Below, one piece after another: positions 25,338 to 32,639 of a DNA stretch of 64,000 bases. Both the position numbers and the translations under genes were made by a program. Where the stretch lies: contig NZ_JAVFJJ010000006.1 in the NCBI RefSeq assembly GCF_030908245.1, positions 162,542 through 226,541 on the forward strand. Reading direction: 5' to 3'. Numbering within the stretch: the first letter of the stretch is position 1; the number at the start of each line of letters is the position of its first letter. A model generated the notes under the pieces. That model did not search any database. It saw only the letters and a program-made list of their open reading frames with translations, and was not told the origin of the DNA. This DNA is from Sinomonas sp. ASV322 (GTDB lineage: Bacteria; Actinomycetota; Actinomycetes; Actinomycetales; Micrococcaceae).

Positions 25338-26395
25338 GCTGGATCAGGCCCGGCTCGCGCCGCCCGCGCAACTCCGACGAGCTCGCAGTGCGGCGCGCGG
25401 CGTTCCGCGTGGGGCTCCAGGTCGCCGCGGCGGTCGCCGTCGTCGTCGTGCTCCTGCTCGCGGGAGCCGCCGTCTTCCTGTGGATCAAATCCCAGCCTGC
25501 CGAGGTCCTCGCGCATCTGGACCGCACGGAACCCCAGGTCGTGCTCGACGCCGTGGACGTGCTCGGGGCCCTCCTCGTGGGAGGGGTCGCCGGCGTCGTC
25601 CTCGGCGGCGTCGTCGGTCTCGTGAGCGCGCGGCGTGCGGTCAAGCCGCTTGGCGAGGCCCTCGCGCTCCAGCGGCGGTTCGTCCAGGACGCAAGCCACG
25701 AGCTGCGCACTCCGCTTGCCGTCCTCGACACGCGGATCCAGCTCGCGCAGAAGCGGCTCGGCCCCGAGAGCGAGGCCGCGCCCGTCCTCGCCGAGCTCCG
25801 CGCCGACGCGGGCACGCTCGCGTCCGTCATCTCGGACCTCCTCCACAGCGCCGCGAGCCCCGGCCCAGACGTACCCGAGGAGCCCGTCGAGCTCGGACGG
25901 CTCGCGCGCGAGGCGGTCGCCGATCTCGCGGTCCTCGCGGGCGAGAAGCGCGTCGAGCTCGTCGCGGACGCGGGCCCCGAGCCGGTCTCGGTGGCGGTCG
26001 AGGCGGCGCCGCTCCGACGCGTGATCGTGGCCCTCGTGGACAACGCCCTCAAGTACACGCCCGAGGGCGGGCGGGTCGTGGTCGGCGTCCGCGCCCTGCC
26101 CGGCACCGGGAGGGGGACGACGGCGCTGCTCACCGTGCGGGACACCGGACCCGGGATCGCGGGCCCGTCGCCCGAGCAGGTGTTCGAACGGCACGCAGGC
26201 GGCGCGGGATTTCGCGCGGCTTCTAGCGCCGAATCGGGCGAGAGCGAAGGGCCGCGACGGAGCTACGGGCTCGGCCTCGCGCTCGTTCGCGAGATCGCTG
26301 TGCGCAACGGAGGATCCGTGCGGATCGCAGAAACCGGGGCCGGAGGGACGACCCTGGAGGTCTCGTTTCCGGCCGCGCCGACGAGGTTAGGTTAA
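25334..26395 (+). CDS. Two-component sensor histidine kinase
   Basis: This 353-aa kinase has two transmembrane helices (about residues 21-47 and 77-98) flanking a very short extracytoplasmic loop. HisKA has the phospho-His in VQDASHELRTPLAVLD. The ATPase domain has an N-box (ALVDNALKYTPEGG), the G1 motif DTGPGIAGPSPEQVFERH and GLGLALVREIA. The small loop suggests intramembrane sensing, fitting its operon partners PAP2 and DedA. The ATG at 25334 overlaps the regulator stop; the frame upstream is a shadow. Its stop codon lies inside the iron-box-like element at 26382-26400. Confidence 0.93.
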   Translation: MSWIRPGSRRPRNSDELAVRRAAFRVGLQVAAAVAVVVVLLLAGAAVFLWIKSQPAEVLAHLDRTEPQVVLDAVDVLGALLVGGVAGVVLGGVVGLVSARRAVKPLGEALALQRRFVQDASHELRTPLAVLDTRIQLAQKRLGPESEAAPVLAELRADAGTLASVISDLLHSAASPGPDVPEEPVELGRLAREAVADLAVLAGEKRVELVADAGPEPVSVAVEAAPLRRVIVALVDNALKYTPEGGRVVVGVRALPGTGRGTTALLTVRDTGPGIAGPSPEQVFERHAGGAGFRAASSAESGESEGPRRSYGLGLALVREIAVRNGGSVRIAETGAGGTTLEVSFPAAPTRLG

Positions 26396-26400
26396 CCTAA
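26382..26400. promoter_or_regulatory. Iron box (DtxR/IdeR-type operator)
   Basis: CGAGGTTAGGTTAACCTAA matches the 19-bp actinobacterial iron-box consensus TTAGGTTAGGCTAACCTAA at 16 positions, and contains the perfect 14-bp palindrome TTAGGTTAACCTAA (26387-26400). It covers the kinase stop codon and lies 37 bases upstream of the VOC-family gene start, so iron-dependent repression of that gene is likely. Confidence 0.75.
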
Positions 26401-26436
26401 GCTGAGAGGCCAATCACAAAGTGCCAAGATGACAGC

Positions 26437-27075
26437 ATGCGTATGGACCATGTTTCTTATGCCTGCGAACCTGACGGCCTGGCCGCCACAACGGAGAGAA
26501 TTGCCAACGCACTAGGGGTAGCGGCTGTCAGGGGCGGGGTCCATCCTCGGTTCGGCACCCGCAACATGATCATCCCCCTCACGGGCCACCACTATCTCGA
26601 GGTCGTCGAGGTCCTCGACCACCCCGCCTCGGACAAGGCGCCGTTCGGCCAGGCGGTCCGTGCGCGCTCGGCTGCAGGCGGCGGCTGGATGGGTTGGTGC
26701 GTCGAGGTCGATGACCTTGCGCCGTTCGAGGAGCGCCTCGGCCGCAAGGCCGTTCCGGGCAACCGCAAGTTCCCGGACGGCCGCGAGCTCGTGTGGAAGC
26801 AGATCGGCATCCTGGGGCTCATCGCCGATCCCCAGGTCCCGTACATGCTCAAGTGGGAGGGCGATCCTGGCCTCCACCCCTCGAACGCGTACACCGGGAC
26901 CGTCTCTGTCACGAAGCTCACGATCGCCGGTTCGGCCGAGCGCGTGACCGAGTGGCTCGGAGAGCCGGTCGAGCGTCCGCTCGAGGACGTCGCGGTCGAG
27001 TGGGTCTCGCCCAAGGGAACGCCCGGGATCATGTCGGTCACGTTCGATACCGCGAGCGGGCCCGTCACGATCTGA
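26437..27075 (+). CDS. Glyoxalase-like (VOC-superfamily) protein
   Basis: This 212-aa protein opens with MRMDHVSYACEPDGL, the VOC first strand with a metal-type His, and has FGTRNMIIPLTGHHYLEVVE, the second strand with a ligand-type Glu. It fits the Glyoxalase_3-like domain (PF13468), in which two VOC repeats occur; the second (SVTKLTIAGSAERVTEW) is divergent. No substrate can be assigned. The ATG at 26437 lacks a clear ribosome site. The iron box upstream suggests induction under iron limitation, perhaps as a mononuclear metalloprotein or part of an iron-sparing response. Confidence 0.85.
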   Translation: MRMDHVSYACEPDGLAATTERIANALGVAAVRGGVHPRFGTRNMIIPLTGHHYLEVVEVLDHPASDKAPFGQAVRARSAAGGGWMGWCVEVDDLAPFEERLGRKAVPGNRKFPDGRELVWKQIGILGLIADPQVPYMLKWEGDPGLHPSNAYTGTVSVTKLTIAGSAERVTEWLGEPVERPLEDVAVEWVSPKGTPGIMSVTFDTASGPVTI

Positions 27076-27090
27076 GCACGCGCGGCGTGG

Positions 27091-27174
27091 GACTGGCCGC
27101 GCGTTGAGCGAGATCTGGCCACGCGTCGGGGTAACCCAACGCGAGGCCAGGTCTCGCCTCGCGCGTGGCCAGTT
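27091..27174. terminator. 39-base imperfect inverted repeat between convergent genes
   Basis: The left arm 27091-27129 (starting GACTGGCCGCGCG) and right arm 27136-27174 (ending GCGCGTGGCCAGTT) pair over 39 bases with about nine mismatches and a six-base loop. It fills the space between the converging VOC and CPBP genes and touches the CPBP stop. There is no T-tract, so a bidirectional hairpin terminator or a mobile repeat are both possible. Confidence 0.6.
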
Positions 27175-27175
27175 C

Positions 27176-27961
27176 TCACCCCAGGCCGATGGCCTTCCCC
27201 ACGAGGCTGAAGCCCACGAACGCGACGACGTCCAGCAGCGCGTGGGCGATGACGAGCGGCATGACCCGGCCGTAGCGCCGGTACACCCAGCAGAACACGA
27301 GGCCCATGACGGCATTGCCCGCGAACGGGCCGATGCCCTGGTAGAGGTGGTAGCTGCCCCGGAGGATCGCGCTCGCGGCGACGGTCGCCGTCGTCCCCCA
27401 CCCAAGGCGGCGCAGCCATCCCATGAGGAAGCCGACCACGATCGTCTCCTCGAGAACGGCATGCCGGACGGCCGAGAAGATGAGCACGGGAACCGTCCAC
27501 CAGTACTGTTCGAGCCCGCTCGGGATGATCGACGTCGTGATCCCGAGGGCGCGGCCGGCCCAATAGAGTCCGAGCGAGGGGACGCCGATCGCGAGGAAGA
27601 GACCGGCTCCGTAGAGGGCGTCGCGACCGGGCCGCCGGAAGTCGAACCCGAGCCGTGCGAACGGCACCCGCCAGGCCCCGCGGCCCGCGGCCTCCCACAC
27701 GAAGTACAGCACGAGCGCGACCGGCACGAGCGAGAACACAATGTCGAGCAGCTGGTACGCGAGGTCGAAATACTCGCGGCTGCTCAGCGATTGGTTGAGC
27801 GTCGACTTGCCCTGCGAGAGCGGCGCGCGCGTCGCCTTGTCCAGCAGCTGAACCACCGAATACACGGCCGACTGGCCGAGCGAGAGCCCCAAGACGATGA
27901 GGAGCTGGGCACCCCAGTGCGTGCGGGAGCCTGAACGGACGACGGCGGGTGCATCGGACAT
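27176..27961 (-). CDS. CPBP-family intramembrane metalloprotease-like protein
   Basis: This 261-aa protein has about seven transmembrane helices. The CPBP (CAAX-protease/bacteriocin-processing) motifs are AVLEETIVVGFLMGWLRR (Glu-Glu pair), ILRGSYHLYQG (His) and VIAHALLDVVAF (His). The arginine of the EExxxR motif is replaced by Gly, as in many actinobacterial members. It probably cleaves or protects membrane proteins; bacteriocin self-immunity is another known role of the family. It is divergent from the histidine phosphatase, with only 29 bases between starts. Confidence 0.85.
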   Translation of the reverse strand: MSDAPAVVRSGSRTHWGAQLLIVLGLSLGQSAVYSVVQLLDKATRAPLSQGKSTLNQSLSSREYFDLAYQLLDIVFSLVPVALVLYFVWEAAGRGAWRVPFARLGFDFRRPGRDALYGAGLFLAIGVPSLGLYWAGRALGITTSIIPSGLEQYWWTVPVLIFSAVRHAVLEETIVVGFLMGWLRRLGWGTTATVAASAILRGSYHLYQGIGPFAGNAVMGLVFCWVYRRYGRVMPLVIAHALLDVVAFVGFSLVGKAIGLG

Positions 27962-27990
27962 GCATCAATCCTCCCCTACGCTGGGGAGCT

Positions 27991-28671
27991 ATGAGCGCGC
28001 CGCGGCAGATCATCATGGTCCGGCACGGCCAATCGGCCGCCAACGTGGACACGAGCATCTACGAACGCGTCCCCGACTACCGGATCCCCTTGACCGAGCT
28101 CGGCCTCGAGCAGGCACGCGAGGCGGGCCGAACCCTCCGGGAAAGGCTCGACGGGGAGCAAGTGTGCGTCTACATCTCCCCGTACCTCCGCGCGTACCAG
28201 ACGTTCGACGCGCTCGGCATCGCGGACCTCGCCGAGCGCGTGATCGAAGAGCCCCGGCTGCGCGAGCAGGACTGGGCGAACTATCAGGTCCCCGAGGACA
28301 TCGAGGTGCAGAAGAAGCTGCGCGACTCCTACGGGCACTTCTTCTTCCGCTTCCGCGAAGGCGAATCCGGCAGCGACGTCTACGACCGGGTCTCGAGCTT
28401 CATGGAGACCCTCTACCGGCACTGGGCTAAGCCGGCCTACGCGCCCAACACCCTCCTCGTGACCCACGGCCTCACGATGCGGCTCTTCTGCATGCGATGG
28501 TTCCACTGGACCGTCGAATACTTCGAGTCGCTCAACAACCCGGAAAACGGCGCCGTGCGCGCGCTCGTCCGGCAGCCCGGCGGCAAGTACGCGCTCGACC
28601 GCGCCTTCAGCCAGTGGGCCGAACGGACGCCGACGGACACGGTCCTTACGACGCTCGGGGACGAGCGCTAG
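27991..28671 (+). CDS. Histidine phosphatase family protein
   Basis: This 226-aa phosphoglycerate-mutase-like enzyme has the RHG motif (IIMVRHGQSAANVD) with the phospho-His, the second Arg in VYISPYLRAYQT, the acid in PRLREQDWANYQ and the second His in LLVTHGLTMRLF. The substrate is unknown. I chose the ATG at 27991 because GGGGAG precedes it; the frame runs 14 codons further without a site. The stop overlaps the hutI stop on the other strand through a shared CTAG. Confidence 0.9.
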   Translation: MSAPRQIIMVRHGQSAANVDTSIYERVPDYRIPLTELGLEQAREAGRTLRERLDGEQVCVYISPYLRAYQTFDALGIADLAERVIEEPRLREQDWANYQVPEDIEVQKKLRDSYGHFFFRFREGESGSDVYDRVSSFMETLYRHWAKPAYAPNTLLVTHGLTMRLFCMRWFHWTVEYFESLNNPENGAVRALVRQPGGKYALDRAFSQWAERTPTDTVLTTLGDER

Positions 28672-29903
28672 CGCACGCGCTCCCCCGCGCGCCACACGGC
28701 GTGGGTGAGCGGCATGCCGGGCCGGTACGCGAGGTGCGTCGCGGACGGCGCATCAAGGAGCTGGACGTCGGCGCGGTGGCCGACGGCGATCGAACCTACC
28801 GCGCGCTGCCCGTCCTCGTCCCGCCCGACGTGGCGGCGCAGCGCGAGGGCGCCGCCGAACGTCGCGGCCCGCACGGCCTCCTGGACGCTCAGGCCCATCT
28901 GCAGCACGGCCGTCGTGACGCAGAATGCCACGGAACTCGTGTAGCTCGTGCCGGGGTTGCAGTTCGACGCGATCGCCACCTGGACGCCGGCGTCGAGAAG
29001 CCGCCGCGCAGGGGCAAGCGGCGCACGGGTCGAGAGGTCGCACGCGGGAAGCACGGTCGCGACGGTTCCCACGCCGTCGACCGATGCCGGCTGCGCCCAC
29101 GAGCCCCACGTTCCGGCGAGGGCGTCGACGTCGTCGTCGTCGAGGAAGTTCACGTGGTCCACGCTCGCCGCGCCGACCTCGATCGCGAGCCGCACGCCCG
29201 CTCCGGGCCCGAGCTGGTTCCCGTGCACGCGGAGGCCGAGGCCCGCGTCCCGGCACGCGAGGAGCACTCGGCGGGACTGCTCCTCCGTGAAGGCGCCGCG
29301 CTCGCAGAACACGTCGGCCCAGCGCACGTACGGCCGCACCGCGTCGAGCATCTCGCCGCAGACGAGGTCCGTATACTCCTCGGGGTCCGCGCCCGCGGGC
29401 ACGAGATGGGCCCCGAGATAGGTGACCTCGTCGACAGCCTCGGCGGCGAGGGCAGCGCTCCGGCGCTCGTTCTCGACATCGAGCCCGTACCCGGTCTTCG
29501 TCTCGAGATACGTGGTCCCCCACGCCGCCGCCTCCGCGACGCGCGCGGAGAGCAGGCGCCGCAGCTCGCCGTCGGCCGCCGCCCGGGTCGCGGCCGTCGT
29601 CACGCCGATGCCGCCCGCCGCGTAGGCCTGCCCGGCCATGCGCGCCTCGAATTCGGCCGTGCGGTCGCCGGCGAAGACGAGGTGGCTGTGGGAATCCACC
29701 CAGCCCGGCAGCGCGGCGCGGCCTCCGGCGTCGTACCGCTCGTCCGCGGCAGGGGCCGACGCCGATGGACCCACCCAGGCGATCCGCTCGCCGTCGAGCA
29801 CGACGGCGGCGTCCCGGAGCACGCTCGCGGCCGCGGCGTCGGCGGATCCGTCCGCCCAGGCCTGGGTCGAGAGCTCGCCGATGTTGTCGATGAGGAGGCT
29901 CAT
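28668..29903 (-). CDS. hutI: Imidazolonepropionase
   Basis: This amidohydrolase (411 aa) opens imidazolone-5-propionate to formiminoglutamate in histidine breakdown. Typical features are PGWVDSHSHLVFAGDRTAEF (HxH metal ligands and substrate contact), ETKTGYGLDVENE, GLRVHGNQLG (metal His), the segment VDHVNFL, and ASNCNPGTSYTSS. No hutU, hutH or hutG lies nearby, so the pathway must be completed elsewhere. It is followed tail to tail by the phosphatase gene (shared CTAG) and preceded by the FAD oxidase on the same strand. Confidence 0.94.
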   Translation of the reverse strand: MSLLIDNIGELSTQAWADGSADAAAASVLRDAAVVLDGERIAWVGPSASAPAADERYDAGGRAALPGWVDSHSHLVFAGDRTAEFEARMAGQAYAAGGIGVTTAATRAAADGELRRLLSARVAEAAAWGTTYLETKTGYGLDVENERRSAALAAEAVDEVTYLGAHLVPAGADPEEYTDLVCGEMLDAVRPYVRWADVFCERGAFTEEQSRRVLLACRDAGLGLRVHGNQLGPGAGVRLAIEVGAASVDHVNFLDDDDVDALAGTWGSWAQPASVDGVGTVATVLPACDLSTRAPLAPARRLLDAGVQVAIASNCNPGTSYTSSVAFCVTTAVLQMGLSVQEAVRAATFGGALALRRHVGRDEDGQRAVGSIAVGHRADVQLLDAPSATHLAYRPGMPLTHAVWRAGERVR

Positions 29904-29914
29904 GACTCCATGAT

Positions 29915-31039
29915 CTAGCGACGCACCGACAATCTATGCGGATCGAGCGCTCGCTCCGTCTCGGATACCGGACGAGCTCCACTGCGCAGTGCGTCAGGCC
30001 CGGCGAGAAGCTGCCCCGCGGCGTCCTCAGCCATGGCCGTCGACGTCTGGAAGCCGTATCCGCCCTGGCCCGCGAGCCAGAAGAACCCGGGCCCCTCGGG
30101 ATCAAAGCCGAGCACGGGGAGGCCGTCCGCGGGCGAGGTCCGCAGCCCCGTCCACGCGCGCACGATCCCAGTGACCGGAAGCTCGGCGAAGCGGGCGATG
30201 AGTTCGAGGGTCCGCTCGATGTCGCCAGGGCGCGGCACGGCGTCCTCGGCACGACTCGGCTCCGTCTCTGACGGCGAGACGAGCGCGCCTGCCTCGTCGG
30301 GGCGGAAGTACCACGAGTCGTCGGCGGCCGCGATCATCGGCGTCTCCGGGTCGAGGGGCTCGGCGAGCGAGACGAGCGCCGCGGTGCGCCGGTACGGCTG
30401 GAGCCCGAGGCGTTCGACGCCGAAGAGGATCGCGAGGTCGTCTGCCCACGCCCCCGCCGCGTTGACGACGTTCGTCGCGTGGAAGCCCTCGGCGCCAGCG
30501 CCGACGAGCCAGCCCGCGCCGATCCGCTGCGCCGTGTGGACGGGGCTGCCGAGGTGGAACTCGACGCCGCCTGCGCGCGCACGCACCTCGTGGTGGGCTA
30601 GGAGCGCGAGGGCGTCGGTGCGGACCGAATCCGTGTCGAGCGCGGCGGCCTCGAATGCGCCGTCTCGGAGCACGGGGGCAAGGGCGCGCGCCTCCCCGGG
30701 GGCGAGGTGCCGCATGCCCACATGGGCCTCGGCGGCGACCTCCGCCCGCGATCCGATGAGCATGAAGCGGCTCGGCCACGCGAGGCGCCGGCCGTCGTCG
30801 TCCACGGCGTCGCGGAGCGTCGCGAGCGTGCGCCGAGTGAGCTCCTGGACGGGCGGCGGGCCGTAGCTCGGGATGAGCTGCTGGGCCGAGCGCGACGACG
30901 TGTGGTAGCCGAGGCTCGGCTCGGCCTCGACGAGTGCGACGCGGCACTTTCCCGCGAGTTCCGAGGCGAGGGAGAGGCCGGCGATGCCGCCTCCCACGAT
31001 GAGGACGTCGACGTCGTGGGTGCTGTCCGTGGTGGCCAT
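29915..31039 (-). CDS. FAD-dependent oxidoreductase (DAO family)
   Basis: This 374-aa flavoprotein has an N-terminal dinucleotide-binding fold (VDVLIVGGGIAGLSLASELA) with the acidic end of strand 2 in VALVEAEPSLG. The DAO pattern continues with ATNVVNAAGAWADDLA and the C-terminal FWLAGQGGYGFQTSTAMAE. It is probably a glycine/D-amino-acid or sarcosine-type oxidase or dehydrogenase; the exact substrate is unknown. The ATG at 31039 starts just before the fold. It is followed 11 bases later by hutI, so both may serve amino-acid breakdown. Confidence 0.88.
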   Translation of the reverse strand: MATTDSTHDVDVLIVGGGIAGLSLASELAGKCRVALVEAEPSLGYHTSSRSAQQLIPSYGPPPVQELTRRTLATLRDAVDDDGRRLAWPSRFMLIGSRAEVAAEAHVGMRHLAPGEARALAPVLRDGAFEAAALDTDSVRTDALALLAHHEVRARAGGVEFHLGSPVHTAQRIGAGWLVGAGAEGFHATNVVNAAGAWADDLAILFGVERLGLQPYRRTAALVSLAEPLDPETPMIAAADDSWYFRPDEAGALVSPSETEPSRAEDAVPRPGDIERTLELIARFAELPVTGIVRAWTGLRTSPADGLPVLGFDPEGPGFFWLAGQGGYGFQTSTAMAEDAAGQLLAGPDALRSGARPVSETERALDPHRLSVRR

Positions 31040-31156
31040 GCGGCCACGATACCGCGCGCACAGAAGCGCGGTGCCGCGCAATTGCGAGGCGCCTAACTAG
31101 TCGGCCGATGCGCGCCTAAGATACTCATCAATATTTCCAAGATTCGGAAGTGTCGC

Positions 31157-31162
31157 TTGACA
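31157..31162 (+). promoter_or_regulatory. Candidate -35 for the small-gene operon
   Basis: TTGACA at 31157-31162 is a perfect -35 hexamer, with a weak GAGGAT 17 bases further (31180-31185). It lies about 80 bases upstream of the first small gene. Apart from this I see nothing in the 200 bases between the FAD oxidase start and 31240. Confidence 0.35.
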
Positions 31163-31239
31163 ACCGCACGGCGAAGCGTGAGGATCGTCGGTATGGTTCG
31201 CCGTAACTGACGCACCACCACGCACAATTGGGGGTACAC

Positions 31240-31428
31240 GTGATAACTCGATCCGTCCCGCCGACAGCCGACCTTGCCCAGCAGTTGGGCAATACCCCAG
31301 GACAGCGGCGCTGGCAGCCGAGCCGGAAGGGAACACCTGCCGGCCCAAGGCCTTCACCCGGCACTCCCAAACATGCCAAGGTGCCGGCCACGCCCGTGCA
31401 GACGGCGCCTATCGGGGTGGAGAGGTAA
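31240..31428 (+). CDS. Small basic Pro-rich protein (uncertain)
   Basis: This is a 62-aa reading frame from a GTG with GGGGG five bases upstream. The product is Pro/Arg/Lys/Thr-rich and probably disordered (QQLGNTPGQRRWQPSRKG). It ends five bases before the ribbon-helix-helix gene, so it may be the first gene of a small operon or a disordered N-terminal part of that protein separated by a frameshift. I do not recognise it; coding is plausible mainly from the ribosome site and the spacing. Confidence 0.4.
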   Translation: MITRSVPPTADLAQQLGNTPGQRRWQPSRKGTPAGPRPSPGTPKHAKVPATPVQTAPIGVER

Positions 31429-31433
31429 AGGGT

Positions 31434-31595
31434 GTGGCAGACGGCGAGAAGACACTGACCGTTGGACTATCGCAGCAGCTTCATCGGGAACTCAAGATGG
31501 CTTCCGTGGTCACCGACTGCTCGATGAAGGAAATCGTGCTGCGGGCGATACGTCGCGAATTGCAGAAGCTCAAGTCTGACATGAGAAGGGAATAG
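31434..31595 (+). CDS. Ribbon-helix-helix DNA-binding protein, 53 aa
   Basis: I read this by hand because of its size. From a GTG at 31434 the product has the pattern TLTVGLSQQLHRELKMASVV, then DCSMKEIVLRAIRRELQKL: one beta strand followed by two amphipathic helices, as in Arc/CopG/ParG-type dimers. A GGAGAGG site lies several bases upstream. The stop (TAG) is one base before the ATG of the next small membrane gene. Such proteins are common antitoxins, plasmid partition adaptors or autoregulators, so this looks like an accessory cassette. Confidence 0.65.
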   Translation: MADGEKTLTVGLSQQLHRELKMASVVTDCSMKEIVLRAIRRELQKLKSDMRRE

Positions 31596-31596
31596 G

Positions 31597-31803
31597 ATGA
31601 AGCTAAGCCCTAAACACTACATCGGTACCGGGATCGCCGCCGGGATCGCCGCGATATCATTTGTCATCATGATTTTCGAAAATGGTCAGCATGTCTTGGT
31701 CAAATCGCTCGTTGCAATCGGATTTGCGGCGATTTCAGCGATTCTCATAGTGCGTGGTATCGCGAGGGCACGATCTGGGCGCACAACTCAGGATCCTCGC
31801 TGA
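31597..31803 (+). CDS. Small two-helix membrane protein, 68 aa
   Basis: The product has two transmembrane segments (YIGTGIAAGIAAISFVIMIF and LVKSLVAIGFAAISAILIV) with a short charged tail ending in RSGRTTQDPR. GAAGGGA and AGGA lie just upstream of the ATG. It begins one base after the stop of the ribbon-helix-helix gene, and its stop is eight bases from the stop of the converging secreted-peptide gene. A toxin, an immunity protein for that peptide or a simple membrane anchor are all possible; nothing in the sequence decides. Confidence 0.6.
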   Translation: MKLSPKHYIGTGIAAGIAAISFVIMIFENGQHVLVKSLVAIGFAAISAILIVRGIARARSGRTTQDPR

Positions 31804-31810
31804 CACCCAA

Positions 31811-32077
31811 TTAGTAGCCAAGGCAACCCGCGGTCGAGATAGCCCCGCCGACCAGGCCACCCCAAATATTTCCCATCATGAGAGACCACATGCTGGTGGC
31901 CACACCAATCTTGCAGGTAAGCGGGACGTCTGGCGCCGGCGGACCGTACCAGCCGCAAGCTGGCGTGTCATGATTCCACGAGTAGCAATTATCACTGGCG
32001 TAGGCCGGAACCGCCGAGAGGGTTCCGCCACCGACGAGTGCTGCAGAAAGAATTAGAGAGACACCGAAGCGACGCAT
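31811..32077 (-). CDS. Secreted four-cysteine peptide, bacteriocin-like
   Basis: This 88-aa precursor has a clear Sec signal peptide (MRRFGVSLILSAALVGGG, then AVPAYA with cleavage after A27). The mature 61 residues begin SDNCYSW, have four Cys (C31, C41, C55, C85), are Trp/Tyr/Gly-rich in the first half, and end in a hydrophobic glycine-rich helix (MGNIWGGLVGGAISTAGC). That layout is like class II bacteriocins with disulfides. No modification enzyme or transporter is adjacent. The ATG at 32077 is chosen; a GTG two codons earlier is possible. Codon use is AT-richer than the host genes. Confidence 0.6.
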   Translation of the reverse strand: MRRFGVSLILSAALVGGGTLSAVPAYASDNCYSWNHDTPACGWYGPPAPDVPLTCKIGVATSMWSLMMGNIWGGLVGGAISTAGCLGY

Positions 32078-32268
32078 CTTCACGGTCCTGCCCTTTCCTT
32101 GGATTTGCGAATGCTTGGTGAGCATAAGCAAATGACCAGGAAGTGGAACAACCTTTTTGTAGCGGAAGACCGTCAGAATTTAAACCATGCTCCAAGCGAA
32201 GCCAGTGAAATTGAATTCATGTCAAATGGCCAGCATCTTTGATGGCTTTACATTTTGGCTAGTTTGAC

Positions 32269-32297
32269 TTGACACGGCCGCCGCACCTGTGAAGGAT
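32269..32297 (+). promoter_or_regulatory. Candidate promoter of the 32334 gene
   Basis: TTGACA (32269-32274) is followed after 17 bases by AAGGAT (32292-32297), an acceptable -10. It lies in the AT-rich divergent gap (32078-32333) between the secreted peptide gene and the small membrane gene. Nothing else in that gap looks like a gene. Confidence 0.4.
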
Positions 32298-32333
32298 GGT
32301 GCTCAACCGAACACCATCATCTGGGGGGGAACG

Positions 32334-32639
32334 ATGACAGTCATCAAGCATTCTTGGCCGTGGCTCTGGACCAGCCTCATGGCAATCGTCCTGTGGGCGT
32401 TCGCCCTTCTGATCGGCGGACTCGGCTTCGTCATGGCGAGCGAAGCAGCACGGGAGTCCGCTGCCGACGGCACCTTCCTTCAAGCGCTCTTCGGGATCCC
32501 CTTCTTCGAGGGTTTCCGCACCGACGGGCGCTTCGGGGTTCACCTCCAGTGGGGGCTTACACCGCTACTCGCACTCCCGATCGCCGCGACGGCCGCCGCG
32601 GCGATCGTTGGGAGGCGTCACGCTCTCAGGCAGAGCTGA
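32334..32639 (+). CDS. Small membrane protein, 101 aa
   Basis: The protein has three hydrophobic stretches ([29 protein letters not shown] and [19 protein letters not shown]), a short linker with [12 protein letters not shown], and a positively charged C-terminus. The ATG at 32334 follows a strong GGGGGGAA site. I do not recognise a family. The last 14 bases overlap the end of kbl on the other strand, so the two genes share a convergent terminus. The function is unknown. Confidence 0.65.
   Translation: MTVIKHSWPWLWTSLMAIVLWAFALLIGGLGFVMASEAARESAADGTFLQALFGIPFFEGFRTDGRFGVHLQWGLTPLLALPIAATAAAAIVGRRHALRQS

Noticed and set aside
31097..31391. Two overlapping minus-strand frames of about 86 codons
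   Set aside because: They overlap each other in different frames, lack ribosome sites, and oppose the better supported small plus-strand operon.
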